NCBI RefSeq assembly: GCF_029433395.1
Contig: NZ_JAQTHW010000002.1
Coordinates: forward strand, 1,605,853-1,669,852
DNA length: 64,000 nt
Source of the DNA: Bifidobacterium sp. ESL0763
Lineage (GTDB): Bacteria > Actinomycetota > Actinomycetes > Actinomycetales > Bifidobacteriaceae
Direction: 5' to 3'
Positions 8,319 to 16,598 of the stretch are shown piece after piece. The notes beneath the pieces are model-generated. The model did not search any database. It saw only the letters and a program-made list of their open reading frames with translations, and was not told the origin of the DNA. A program made the position numbers and the translations under genes. Position 1 is the first letter of the stretch; each line of letters opens with the position of its first letter.

Positions 8319-8999
8319 ATGGCCGCGCTCAGCATTTTTATCGACGAATCCGGAGATTTCGGTAGCTACGAGCCGCATAATCCCTATTACGTCATCGCCA
8401 TGGTATTCCACGACCAAATAAATGACATCAATCAGTACATAGCAGACTTGGAAAAAGCTCTGTTACGCGACAATCTGCGCACAGGCCCCATCCACACCCG
8501 GCCTCTTTTACGGGGCGAATATGAGTATAAAGAATTCTCGATATCGGAGCGTCAACGCATGCTATCGCGTTTGTATGTTTTCGCCGGCAAATGCCACCTG
8601 CGCTATAAGATGTTCACCTTCGACCGCAAGATCTACCGCTCCCCCGAAAGCCTGGGCAAGGCCATAACCCAGGAATTCAACGATTTTGCGCTGACCAACC
8701 AATCGCTTTTCACCGGTTACGACGAAGTGATCGTCTACTACGACGACGGCCAGAACCAGCTCGCCTCAATCGTCTCGCGCCTCGATTCCTTGATTCTGCA
8801 CATCGACCATCGCCACATCAATCCGCTGAATTACCAGCAGTACCGCCTTGCCCAAGTGGCCGACCTGGCTTGCTGCATGGAACTGTCGCACTTGCGCTAC
8901 ATCCACAACCAAACGACCCGTTCGGAAGAGATCGTCTTCGGCAAGGCCCGCGACTTCAAAAAGAACTATTACCGCAAATTCGCGCGCAAACAGCTATGA
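8319..8999 (+). CDS. DUF3800 protein (probable nuclease-like fold)
   Basis: This is a 226-residue protein. The N-terminal strand SIFIDESGDFG and the C-terminal QYRLAQVADLACC signature are the two acidic motifs of DUF3800, a family thought to adopt an RNase H-like fold, often mobile and often preceded by structured RNAs. The start at 8319 is preferred to an in-frame start at 8220 because GGAGG lies 5 bases upstream and because the upstream codons overlap the GC hairpin. The biochemical function of the family is not established. The gene sits between the BspA-like pair and tRNA-Lys, a common place for inserted genes. It ends about 70 bases before the tRNA 3' end, on the opposite strand. Confidence 0.8.
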   Translation: MAALSIFIDESGDFGSYEPHNPYYVIAMVFHDQINDINQYIADLEKALLRDNLRTGPIHTRPLLRGEYEYKEFSISERQRMLSRLYVFAGKCHLRYKMFTFDRKIYRSPESLGKAITQEFNDFALTNQSLFTGYDEVIVYYDDGQNQLASIVSRLDSLILHIDHRHINPLNYQQYRLAQVADLACCMELSHLRYIHNQTTRSEEIVFGKARDFKKNYYRKFARKQL

Positions 9000-9073
9000 C
9001 CGCAGATATGCCAAATCCCATACTGCGTAAGAAAACAATGAAGGCACCGCGAAATCACGATGCCTTTCGGTGG

Positions 9074-9146
9074 TGCCCCCCGTGGGACTCGAACCCACAA
9101 CCCACGACTTAAAAGGACGCTGCTCTAACCATTGAGCCAGAGGGGC
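9074..9146 (-). tRNA. tRNA-Lys (anticodon UUU)
   Basis: On the minus strand the cloverleaf reads GCCCCTC acceptor, D arm GCTCAATGGTTAGAGC, anticodon loop CTTTTAA (anticodon TTT), T arm GTGGGTTCGAGTCCCAC and acceptor GGGGGGC with discriminator A. The CCA end is encoded (9071-9073 on the plus strand as TGG). One T-T mismatch is seen in the anticodon stem and one G-U pair in the acceptor. Confidence 0.93.
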
Positions 9147-9221
9147 AACAACTTTCAATTATATAGCCACTTCTCGATTTGCGTATTCGAGTTTGCGTGT
9201 CGCAAATACGGGCGGACAGAT

Positions 9222-9345
9222 TGCGCCATAAACGAGCCGCTGACGACGACTCACCGGCCTAAAATGGCGCAATCAAACAAAGCCGCCATAAATGAGCCAC
9301 TGGGCGTCGGCGAGCGGCTTGTTTATGGCGTAACCGGAGTATGGG
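9222..9345. repeat. CGCCATAAA palindromic element, copy 1
   Basis: Two direct copies of CGCCATAAANGAGCC and one inverted copy (AGCGGCTTGTTTATGGCG) are arranged over about 115 bp with the shared internal text CTGACGACGA and CGGCC. The 3' part folds on the minus strand into a long hairpin followed by CTTTGTTTGATT. It lies 60 bases behind the DUF1516-like gene 9407-9790 and probably ends its transcript. The second copy is at 10341-10455. Confidence 0.7.
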
Positions 9346-9406
9346 TCCGATGGGTCCGATAGGTCCAATGAAGCATGCGTGGCTGTGCACCATGTGCAGC
9401 CGTTAG

Positions 9407-9790
9407 CTACTGTCGCGGCGATTTGGCCTTGCCGCGACCATGGTGCTTGCCGCGAGCCAGCCAGAGGCCCAGGACGAAGACCACGACACCAAAGAGCAGC
9501 GGCATCCAGAGCGCCTGCAGCGGCGAAGTGCCGTGAAGCCGGTGGACGAAGGCGACCTCGCACATGCCGATGAGCCCGAAGGCGGCGACTACCTTGACGA
9601 TGGTCATGAACCAGTTCGCGCGCCACGCGTGCAGCAGTGTGGGCACCGCGCTGACCATGAGCACGATGTAGCAGATCCGGGCCACCATCGCCCACGCCTC
9701 AAGCTGGCCGACGGGCACCAGTATGCCGATCACCATCGCGGCGAGCGCCACCACCGCCGCGCCAATATGCGCCCAACGAAAAACCACCAT
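9407..9790 (-). CDS. DUF1516-like four-helix membrane protein A
   Basis: This 127-residue protein has four predicted membrane helices (WAHIGAAVVALAAMVIGILV; a second including ICYIVLMVSAVPTLL; IVKVVAAFGLIGMCEVAFV; LLFGVVVFVLGLWLA) and a basic tail KHHGRGKAKSPRQ. The layout and the ARICYIVLMVSAV helix resemble DUF1516 / YisL proteins, whose function is unknown. The ATG at 9790 has AAGGA ten bases upstream; an in-frame TTG and ATG lie slightly further upstream. The gene at 10510 is a clear paralogue (WAMVARICYIVLM against WAMIARVCYILII), so this is a duplicated pair. Confidence 0.7.
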   Translation of the reverse strand: MVVFRWAHIGAAVVALAAMVIGILVPVGQLEAWAMVARICYIVLMVSAVPTLLHAWRANWFMTIVKVVAAFGLIGMCEVAFVHRLHGTSPLQALWMPLLFGVVVFVLGLWLARGKHHGRGKAKSPRQ

Positions 9791-9817
9791 ACCCATCCCA
9801 TCCTTCAACGAAAGCTC

Positions 9818-10219
9818 GCCGACTCACCGACTCAGCGACCGGCTTAGCTCAATCCAGCCCAACCTGCACTCGGCGTGACTCAACTCAGCCCAACCTAGCT
9901 CGACCCGGCCCAACCTATCCCAATCGGATTCGGCTCAGTCCAACCCAGCCCGTCCTGACTCAGTTTGGCTCAACCCGGCCCAACCTGACTTGGCGTGGCT
10001 TGACCAGACTCAAGCCGGCTCGGCTAGCTCTCCCGAATCAGCCCGACTTGGCCCAGCTCGATCCGACTCGATGCAGACCAACCCAGCACATCCTGATCCG
10101 GCTCGGCTTAACCCAGCCAAACCTGACCCGGCTTGTCTTAACCCAACCCAATCCAGCTCAGCTCGGTTCAACTTAGCCCAGTCTGATTCGGCATGACTCA
10201 ATTCGATTCAACTCGAATA
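9818..10219. repeat. Degenerate pentanucleotide-periodic tract (RRYYY)n
   Basis: From about 9841 nearly every consecutive pentamer fits purine-purine-pyrimidine-pyrimidine-pyrimidine: AACCC, GGCTC, AGCCC, GATTC, GACTC and so on, about 75 units over roughly 375 bp. The register slips once near 9871 and once near 10030. Words repeat (CCCAACCT, CAGCCCAACCT) without any exact tandem array. Open frames crossing it (for example 9990-10196) only reflect the periodicity. It lies directly upstream of the gene at 9790. Confidence 0.75.
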
Positions 10220-10340
10220 GTAACGGGAAAACGGCGGCGCCATCCGTTTTTAGCGACATTTTCACAATATCCGTCGCAAAAGATACCCAGAACCTTATTA
10301 TCCGATGCGCAACTGCGCGCACCAACGCGCACCCAACCAG

Positions 10341-10455
10341 TTACGCCATAAACAAGCCACTGACGACGATTCAGCGGCCCAAAAATGGCGAAAATAAACA
10401 AAAGCGCCATAAATGAGCCGCTCACCTCAGATCAGTGGCTCATTTATGGCGTAAA
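10341..10455. repeat. CGCCATAAA palindromic element, copy 2
   Basis: Same design as 9222-9345. CGCCATAAATGAGCCGCT and AGTGGCTCATTTATGGCG form an 18-bp stem with one mismatch. Read on the minus strand it is followed by CTTTTGTTTATTTT, like a rho-independent terminator, and then by a further direct copy of the motif. It lies 55 bases behind the second DUF1516-like gene. Confidence 0.7.
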
Positions 10456-10509
10456 CGAAGCATCCGTGCGGCTCAGCCTCAGCCGGATGGACCAGCCAGC
10501 TGCCAGCGG

Positions 10510-10869
10510 CTAGTGCATGATGACGGGGAAACCGCCGGTCATCACGAAGCCGAGCACCAGCACGACCACGCCGAGCACGATCGGAATCCAGATGGCCGAG
10601 GCGCCCGCGGCCTCGCGCGACTTCCTGGCGAACCCGATCTCGGCGAAGGCGATCATGACGATGGCCAGCACGACCTTCACCACGAGCAGCACCGGGCTGT
10701 GCTCCCAGGCGCGTACGATCATCAGCACGCCGCTCAGGATGATGAGGATGTAGCAGACGCGGGCGATCATGGCCCACACCTTGGTGCCCTTCGCGGGCCC
10801 CAGCAGCCCCGCCGCCACCGCGACGATCAACACCACTCCAACGATCAGATGCATCCAAGGCCAGACCAT
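10510..10869 (-). CDS. DUF1516-like four-helix membrane protein B
   Basis: The protein has 119 residues and four membrane helices beginning with the MVWPWMHLIVGVVLIV segment. It is a paralogue of the 9407-9790 product, sharing the order of helices and the WAMIARVCYIL motif. The start at 10869 is chosen because GGGAG lies 5 bases upstream; a longer frame to 10908 exists but has no ribosome site. Function is unknown. The pair, each with its own downstream CGCCATAAA element, looks like a tandem duplication of gene plus terminator. Confidence 0.7.
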   Translation of the reverse strand: MVWPWMHLIVGVVLIVAVAAGLLGPAKGTKVWAMIARVCYILIILSGVLMIVRAWEHSPVLLVVKVVLAIVMIAFAEIGFARKSREAAGASAIWIPIVLGVVVLVLGFVMTGGFPVIMH

Positions 10870-11228
10870 GTTCACTCCCAAAAATCGAAATTCAACCAGA
10901 TATCGCAACCGTCAACAGTCGCCGGCAACCGCCAGCAACCGCCGCACGTTGCGCTATCTCCAATATATAAGCTGCGCCGCGCCGCTTCAACACCGCTCAT
11001 CCTCGGCGCAACGACCCACCAATCGCGGCGCAACAATCCGCTAACCATTCAGCCAAACAGCCCCGCGCACCAACGCCAATCAATCTACTACACGGCTTCG
11101 CACCAATATAGCTAATAACCACCGCCACATACGAAAGGCGGGACACCCACCAGGGGCATCCCGCCATCCAACAATCAGATCCAGTCAAATCCAACTAGGG
11201 CTGATTAACTCACAATATTCGCTATTGC
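10870..11228. other. Intergenic region, DUF1516 B promoter and adh terminator
   Basis: The 359-bp stretch contains the promoter region of gene B near 10880-10990 and a hairpin at 11137-11165 (GGCGGGA with TCCCGCC) behind the alcohol dehydrogenase, followed on the minus strand by TTTCG. I see nothing else. Confidence 0.4.
11137..11165 (-). terminator. Probable terminator of the alcohol dehydrogenase gene
   Basis: GGCGGGA 11137-11143 pairs with TCCCGCC 11159-11165, 64 bases behind the stop codon. The T-run is short (TTTCG), so this is a weak prediction. Confidence 0.45.
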
Positions 11229-12278
11229 TCACTCACCCATGTGAGGCACCACGACGGCGCGCTTGGAGAGCTTGCCGTCGACCAGCTTGTGGTAGGCGTC
11301 GAGCGCGTTGTCCATCGAGTAGGTCTCGACCTCGGGGGTGATCAGGCCCTCGCGATAGAGCGCGGCGACCTCGTGCAGCTCGGGCATGGAGCCCCAGTAG
11401 ACACTCACGAGCTCCTGCTGCCACGGGTTGCTGTACCAGTCGTAGGAAGCCTTGCCGCCGGCGATGCCCACGATGGTGACGCGGGAATCGATGGCGGAAG
11501 CGGCCTGCGCGGCGGCGATGGTCGGCGCGATGCCCACGAAGTCGAAGACGGCGTCAACGCCGTGGCCTCCGGTGATCTTGCGGATGTTCTCGACCTCATG
11601 CTCATCGCCCTTGACGGTGATGGCGCCCTTCTCCTCGGCCTTGGCCATGGCTTCGGGCTTCATGTCGGTGGCGATGATGGTGGCGCCGGTGATGGCCTTC
11701 AGGATCTGAATGGCGATCTGGCCCAGGCCGCCCAGGCCGATGACCAGCGCGTACTTGCCACCGCCCTGCAGGTGGGGCAGCGCGGCCTTGATGGCGTGGT
11801 ACGGGGTCAGCGCGGCGTCGGCGAGCGGAGCCGCGGCAATCGGGTCGGCGTCGCCCAGCGGCACGAGGTTGCGCGCGGGGACGACCATGTATTCGGCCAT
11901 GCCGCCGTCGCGACCGAGGCCGATGGCCAGGGACTTGTTGGTGGCCATGTTCTCGCAGTAGTTCTCTTCGCCGGCGACGCAGCGCTTGCAGTGGCCGCAG
12001 CCGGTGGGGCCGTAGACCAGGTAGGCATCGCCCTTCTTGAAACCGGTGACGCCGGAGCCGACCTCTTCGACCCAGCCGGAGGTCTCGTGGCCGAGGATGA
12101 ACGAGGGCTTGGTCTGCGCGCCGGTGACCTCGTCATAGTCGCGGAAGACGGAAACGTCGGAATGGCAGCAGCCAGCGCCGGCAACCTTCAGCAGCACCTC
12201 GCCCGGCCCAGGGGTCGGCTTCTCGACATCTTCGAGCGACGGGAACGTCTTGTACTCTTTGAACACAACGGCTTTCAT
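11229..12278 (-). CDS. Zinc-dependent alcohol dehydrogenase (MDR superfamily)
   Basis: This 349-residue medium-chain dehydrogenase has catalytic zinc ligands in GAGCCHSDV and LGHETSG, structural zinc cysteines in CGHCKRCVAGEENYCEN, and the Rossmann loop GLGGLGQIAIQ. It probably reduces aldehydes to alcohols with NAD(P)H (or the reverse) in the cytoplasm, which would regenerate NAD in a heterofermentative organism. The start at 12278 (MKAVVFKEY) has AAAGGA 7 bases upstream; an in-frame start at 12326 is unlikely. The gene is single. The acetaldehyde-ethanol enzyme of bifidobacteria is usually AdhE, so the substrate here is open. Confidence 0.88.
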   Translation of the reverse strand: MKAVVFKEYKTFPSLEDVEKPTPGPGEVLLKVAGAGCCHSDVSVFRDYDEVTGAQTKPSFILGHETSGWVEEVGSGVTGFKKGDAYLVYGPTGCGHCKRCVAGEENYCENMATNKSLAIGLGRDGGMAEYMVVPARNLVPLGDADPIAAAPLADAALTPYHAIKAALPHLQGGGKYALVIGLGGLGQIAIQILKAITGATIIATDMKPEAMAKAEEKGAITVKGDEHEVENIRKITGGHGVDAVFDFVGIAPTIAAAQAASAIDSRVTIVGIAGGKASYDWYSNPWQQELVSVYWGSMPELHEVAALYREGLITPEVETYSMDNALDAYHKLVDGKLSKRAVVVPHMGE

Positions 12279-12443
12279 AGCTGTCCTTTCATGTTGCGGA
12301 TGATAGTCAGGAACTGACCAGCCCACGCAATCGCGCCGAACCTGGCAAATTCACGTACCACATCGTAGCGTTTTCGTTTCCTCATTGGAATCGAAACTGA
12401 TGTCTTTAATCATACATTTGAATCAAACGATACACAAACGCTG

Positions 12444-12476
12444 AAAATGGCGAAATATCAACGCTTCGCCAGTTTT
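12444..12476 (-). terminator. Terminator of the HNH nuclease gene
   Basis: AAAATGGCGAA at 12444-12454 pairs with TTCGCCAGTTTT at 12465-12476 (one bulge). It lies 10 bases behind the stop codon on the minus strand and ends in a run of T (ATTTTC). Confidence 0.65.
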
Positions 12477-12486
12477 GTATGAAATA

Positions 12487-13314
12487 TCACAAAACGGTTT
12501 TTTCAGCGAACGGACCGTCATCGGCCGGAACCTGCTGCGCCGGGCAGGTGGCCAGCACGCGCTTCATCGCCGCTTTTTCGGGAGCGGTGACCCACAGGCC
12601 ATACTTGTGCTTCACACCGATCTGCCGCGCGACGTAATCGCAGCGGTAGCCCTTGTTGGCCGGCAGCCAGGTGGCCGCGTCGCCGTCGCTTTTCTGCTGG
12701 TTGCTCGGCCCGTCGACGGCCAGTAGGTTATAGGGGTCATTGGCCATCTGCGTGCGCTGCGCCTCGGTGAGCTGCTGCGCGCCGGTCTGCCAGGCGTTCG
12801 ACAGCGCGACGACGTGGTCGATCTGCACCGCCGACGAGGTGCGCCGCCCCTGCCTGAAGCTGATGGTCTTGCGCGTGTAGGGGTCGCTGAGCGTGCCCGC
12901 CATCACCTTGCAGCCGCGGGTGCCGGGCTTGAGGCGCTTGTCCTTGAGGTCGCGGCCGAGGATGTCGTTGCGGGTGTCGCAGCCGTTGCGGTCCACGTCG
13001 GCCCAGGCGCGGCCGAACTTGGCGCGCTTGTAGCCGGTCTTGGGCGCGCGGCCCTTGAGCGGCAGCTCGTCCAGCACGCTCGAGGCGGACTCGCCGTCGC
13101 CGTTATCGTTCTGCGCCGCCTGCTGGACCTCGTACGCGGGTTCGGCCTCGGCGGTGTTGGCCGGCGCCCAGTCCGGGGTGAAGGTGAAGAAGACGACCGG
13201 CACCATGACCACGGCGGCCAGCAATGCCGCGAGCGCCCTCAACGACCTGCGGCGGAAACGGGTATGGATACGGGAAGAAGCGCGGTTTATGTTGTCGGTG
13301 CTGTCGATATTCAT
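12487..13314 (-). CDS. Secreted or membrane-anchored HNH nuclease (DUF1524 type)
   Basis: This is a 275-residue protein. A basic start and the hydrophobic segment LRALAALLAAVVMVPVVFFTF (about residues 25-45) form a signal anchor or signal peptide. The C-terminal domain holds VQIDHVVALSNAW, DPYNLLAVDGPSNQQKSD and a GYRCDYVARQ motif, typical of the DUF1524/HNH family (GmrSD C-terminal type) of exported actinobacterial nucleases. Four cysteines, in RNGCDTR, TRGCKVM, GYRCDYV and ATCPAQ, may form disulfides outside the cell. It probably degrades extracellular DNA for nutrition or competition. No ribosome site is obvious before the ATG. No immunity gene is adjacent. Confidence 0.82.
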   Translation of the reverse strand: MNIDSTDNINRASSRIHTRFRRRSLRALAALLAAVVMVPVVFFTFTPDWAPANTAEAEPAYEVQQAAQNDNGDGESASSVLDELPLKGRAPKTGYKRAKFGRAWADVDRNGCDTRNDILGRDLKDKRLKPGTRGCKVMAGTLSDPYTRKTISFRQGRRTSSAVQIDHVVALSNAWQTGAQQLTEAQRTQMANDPYNLLAVDGPSNQQKSDGDAATWLPANKGYRCDYVARQIGVKHKYGLWVTAPEKAAMKRVLATCPAQQVPADDGPFAEKTVL

Positions 13315-13560
13315 GAGGGTCCCAGTCTATACCCGCCCGCGCGCGCATACCTTATAACTAGTACCTTGTTTTCGTCATCCGCCACCAATCGGCGCAAGGC
13401 GGACGCCCACAGCCCGTTTTGTCACCGAACCAACCACACACTGTTACGAAACCACACCTTGTGCCTCACCTGACACGCAGCGCCTCGCCGCCGGCCGCCC
13501 GCCGAGGCAATCGGCGGCACCCTCCGCCCCATTTCAGCGCGTTCGTCTAACGTGGTAAAT

Positions 13561-14652
13561 ATGACGACAATCAAGGAAGTTGCCAAACGCGCAGGAGCGT
13601 CAGTCACCGCGGTCTCGATGTCCCTGAACCACCGCGAATCCGGGCATGTGAACAAGGAGCTCGCCGAGCGCATCCGGGCGACGGCGAAATCCATGGGCTA
13701 CCGCCCCAACCCCCTGGCCAGGTCACTGAGGACCAGCCGCACCAGCACCATCGGCTTCCTCAGCGAGCAGATCGCCACCACCCCCTACGCCGGCGCGATC
13801 ATCAGCGGCGCGCAGGACGCGGCGAGCGAGCTGGGCTACATGATGCTGCTGGTCAACACCGACGGCGAGACGAACGTGGAGCGAGGCATCGAGGCCCTGA
13901 AGCGCTACGAGGTGGACGGATTCCTGTGCGCGAAGGTATACAACCGCCTCACCCGCGTGCCGGAAAGCCTGCTGCGCCGCCCGACCGTGCTGCTTGACGC
14001 CATCGACGAGGCGGGCCGAGTGCCCTGCGTCATCCCCGACGAGCGCGGCATCGGCTACGACGCCACCAACCATCTGATCGCCTCCGGGGCCAGGCGCATC
14101 GCCTACATCGGCTCCTCCAAAGGCATGCTCGCCGAACGGCCGCGGCGCGAGGGCTACGAGCAGGCCCTGCGCGGCCACGGCATGGAGATCGACCCGGACC
14201 TCGAGATCGGCGTGGCCAACAACGGCCCGGCGCTCGAGGCCGTCTCCCGCCTCTTCGACGAACAGCGTCCGGACGCGTTCTTCTGCTTCAACGACGCCCG
14301 CACCTGGTACGTCTACGAATGCGCCGCACGGCGCGGGCTGCGCGTCGGCCGCGACAGCTCGGTGGTCGGCGTCGACAACCACCGCGTGCTCGCCGAGACC
14401 TTCGACCCGAAGCCCACCACCGTGGAGCTGCCCCACTATGAGATGGGCTACTGGGGCGCGCGCCGCCTCATCTCGATGATCGAGGAGCACCCGCTTGACG
14501 AGACCATCGACCCGCACACCCGTGCGCCGATTCCGCCGTTGGACGCCCCGAGCCCGGTGCGCATCCACTGCACGCTGGTCGAGAACGGCTCGGTGATCGG
14601 TATGCACTGCGAAGAAAAAGGTGAAGAAGAAGGCGACGCCCCGATACGGTAA
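13561..14652 (+). CDS. LacI-family transcriptional regulator of the sucrose/FOS locus
   Basis: The 363-residue repressor has the N-terminal helix-turn-helix TTIKEVAKRAGASVTAVSMS, the hinge helix NPLARSLRT, and a periplasmic-binding-like ligand domain (TIGFLSEQ ... RRIAYIGSS ... FFCFNDARTW). It lies 500 bp upstream of the symporter and GH32 genes on the same strand, so it very probably controls them in response to sucrose, fructose or a phosphorylated sugar. No Shine-Dalgarno is seen. A TAACGT box at 13548-13553 ends 7 bases before ATG 13561, which suggests a leaderless message; the in-frame GTG at 13552 is then untranslated. Confidence 0.9.
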   Translation: MTTIKEVAKRAGASVTAVSMSLNHRESGHVNKELAERIRATAKSMGYRPNPLARSLRTSRTSTIGFLSEQIATTPYAGAIISGAQDAASELGYMMLLVNTDGETNVERGIEALKRYEVDGFLCAKVYNRLTRVPESLLRRPTVLLDAIDEAGRVPCVIPDERGIGYDATNHLIASGARRIAYIGSSKGMLAERPRREGYEQALRGHGMEIDPDLEIGVANNGPALEAVSRLFDEQRPDAFFCFNDARTWYVYECAARRGLRVGRDSSVVGVDNHRVLAETFDPKPTTVELPHYEMGYWGARRLISMIEEHPLDETIDPHTRAPIPPLDAPSPVRIHCTLVENGSVIGMHCEEKGEEEGDAPIR

Positions 14653-15019
14653 CGGCGGTACCGACGGCCCAAAACCTCCGAAAATTCCGAAGAAAGACTG
14701 GGACCGGTCTGAGGCTCCCGCGAAAGTGAGCTCGCCGCGGCCCCGCAGCGAATCGGCAACAGATCAGAGGCGAGCTGGGAACAGCTCACCCATCTCGCCG
14801 ACACGCCTTCGGCCCAGGCCACCGAAACGGCATGATACCGCCATTTCACAGCCCGCGGCGCACCGGAAGGCGAGCCATCGGAGCCTCTCGCCCGCCCTGT
14901 TTCAAGGTCGCCGAAAACCCCCGCATAACCCCTGCACGGCCTCCGCGAATCCCCCGCGAAATCACAGACGGACAACACCGCGACACGCCTCTGCCGCCAC
15001 GCCACAGACGATATTCAGC
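14653..15019. other. Intergenic region behind lacI
   Basis: About 370 bp without a convincing gene. GAGCTCGCC near 14729 and GGCGAGCT near 14772 form a loose inverted repeat that might end the lacI transcript. The rest looks like ordinary GC-rich spacer. Confidence 0.3.
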
Positions 15020-15048
15020 TTGACGTGAATCGTTTCCCGTCCTATATT
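15020..15048 (+). promoter_or_regulatory. Promoter of the sucrose/FOS operon with LacI-type operator
   Basis: TTGACG at 15020-15025, a 17-base spacer and TATATT at 15043-15048 form a near-consensus promoter. The spacer starts with TGAATCGTTTCC (15026-15037), a close match to the LacI/GalR-family palindrome TGAAACGTTTCA with the central CG. An operator between -35 and -10 fits repression by the adjacent LacI protein. The leader also contains a 9-bp inverted repeat ACGTGGCG/CGCCACGT (15078-15086 and 15110-15118). Confidence 0.7.
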
Positions 15049-15149
15049 TTGTCAACATGGCTTCCTTGACCACAACGTGGCGATGGATGATTTCCCGGAA
15101 GCCGGTGTGAACGCCACGTGGCAGTGACGCCGAAAAGAAAGGTTAAGCA

Positions 15150-16472
15150 ATGGCAAAAAGAGGTGCCAATACGTACCGCAACCCCTCATATCTTGAGAGC
15201 TCCGTCGGTATCTTCATGTTCTTCTGCTCCTGGGGCATCTGGTGGTCCTTCTTCTCCAGATGGCTCACCGACCCGACCAAGGGCTTGGGCATGACTTCCG
15301 CCCAGCAGGGCGCCATCTACTCGGTCAACTCGCTGGCGACGCTCATCATCATGTTCGTCTACGGCATCATCCAGGACAGCCTGGTCATCAAGCGCCGCCT
15401 AGTCATCGTCGTCTCGGTGATCGCGGCCTGCGTCGGCCCGTTCGCGCAGTTCGTCTACGCGCCCATGCTGACCGCCGGCGGCACCACCAAGTTCATCGGC
15501 GTGCTCATCGGCTCCATCGTGCTTTCCGCCGGCTTCATGTCCGGCTGCTCGCTGGTCGAGGCGCTCACCGAGCGCTGCAGCCGCTTCTTCAACTTCAAGT
15601 ACGGCCAGTCCCGCGCATGGGGCTCCTTCGGCTACGCGCTCGTGGCGCTCATCGCCGGCCACCTGTTCAACATGAACATGATGTACAACTTCTGGCTCGG
15701 CTCCGCCTTCGGCGTCGGCATGCTCTGCGTCTACGTCTTCTGGCGTCCAGCCGCCCAGCGTGAGGAAATGAAGAAGGACGCCGATCCGAACGCGCCCCAC
15801 AGCAACCCGTCCGTCAAGGAAATGGTCTCCGTGCTCGGCATGGGCTCCCTCTGGGCCGTCGTCGTCTTCATCTTCTTCACCTACACCTTCTACACGGTCT
15901 TCGACCAGCAGATGTTCCCGAACTACTACGTCAGCCTCTTCCAGACCCAGGCTCAGGGCAATGACTGGTACAGCACCCTCAACGCGGTCCAGGTCTTCTG
16001 CGAGTCCGCGATGATGGGCGTGGTCCCGGTGATCATGGACCACATCGGCGTGCGCAACTCGCTGCTGCTCGGCGCCGTGGTGATGTTCCTGCGCATCGGC
16101 CTGTGCGGCGTCTTCCACGACCCGGTGATGATCTCCGTGGTCAAGATGTTCCACGCCATCGAGGTCCCGCTCTTCAGCCTGCCGATCTTCCGCTACTTCA
16201 CGCTGCACTACAACACGAAGCTCTCGGCCACGCTCTACATGGTCGGCTTCCACGTCGCCGCGTCGCTGGGCCAGACCGTCATGTCGACGCCTCTGGGCCT
16301 GATGCACGACAAGCTGGGCGACCGCCCCACCTTCTTCACCATCTCGGGCATCGTGCTCGTGGCGCTGATCTACGGCTTCTTCATCATCAAGAAGGACGAC
16401 CAGCAGGTGGACGGCGATCCGTTCATCCGCATCAAGGACCGCAAGAAGGCCGAAGCGGAAGTCTCCGCCTGA
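15150..16472 (+). CDS. Oligosaccharide:H+ symporter (LacY/CscB type, MFS)
   Basis: The 440-residue protein has twelve predicted membrane helices. The N terminus (YLESSVGIFMFFCSWGIWWSFFSRW) and the loop YGIIQDSLVIKRR are typical of the oligosaccharide:H+ symporter family. The FGYALVALIAGHLF region and the central basic loop also fit. It probably imports sucrose or short fructo-oligosaccharides with a proton. It is followed after 126 bp by a GH32 hydrolase and preceded by a LacI gene, the standard arrangement for sucrose/FOS use in bifidobacteria. AAAGAAAGG lies before the ATG. Confidence 0.9.
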   Translation: MAKRGANTYRNPSYLESSVGIFMFFCSWGIWWSFFSRWLTDPTKGLGMTSAQQGAIYSVNSLATLIIMFVYGIIQDSLVIKRRLVIVVSVIAACVGPFAQFVYAPMLTAGGTTKFIGVLIGSIVLSAGFMSGCSLVEALTERCSRFFNFKYGQSRAWGSFGYALVALIAGHLFNMNMMYNFWLGSAFGVGMLCVYVFWRPAAQREEMKKDADPNAPHSNPSVKEMVSVLGMGSLWAVVVFIFFTYTFYTVFDQQMFPNYYVSLFQTQAQGNDWYSTLNAVQVFCESAMMGVVPVIMDHIGVRNSLLLGAVVMFLRIGLCGVFHDPVMISVVKMFHAIEVPLFSLPIFRYFTLHYNTKLSATLYMVGFHVAASLGQTVMSTPLGLMHDKLGDRPTFFTISGIVLVALIYGFFIIKKDDQQVDGDPFIRIKDRKKAEAEVSA

Positions 16473-16598
16473 CCGGTTTCCTCCCCGTTGTGGAGCCGTG
16501 CGCGCGTTGGTATCATAAGCCACGCACGGCTCCGCACCCCAGGCATTTGGCCGACGTCACCTTTCGTGCGCCGGCCACAATTGAAATGAAAGGCATCA

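Noticed and set aside
9990..10196. Small protein of repeated NPA/DPA-like residues
   Set aside because: The frame only reflects the pentanucleotide tract; it has no ribosome site and ends with the tract.
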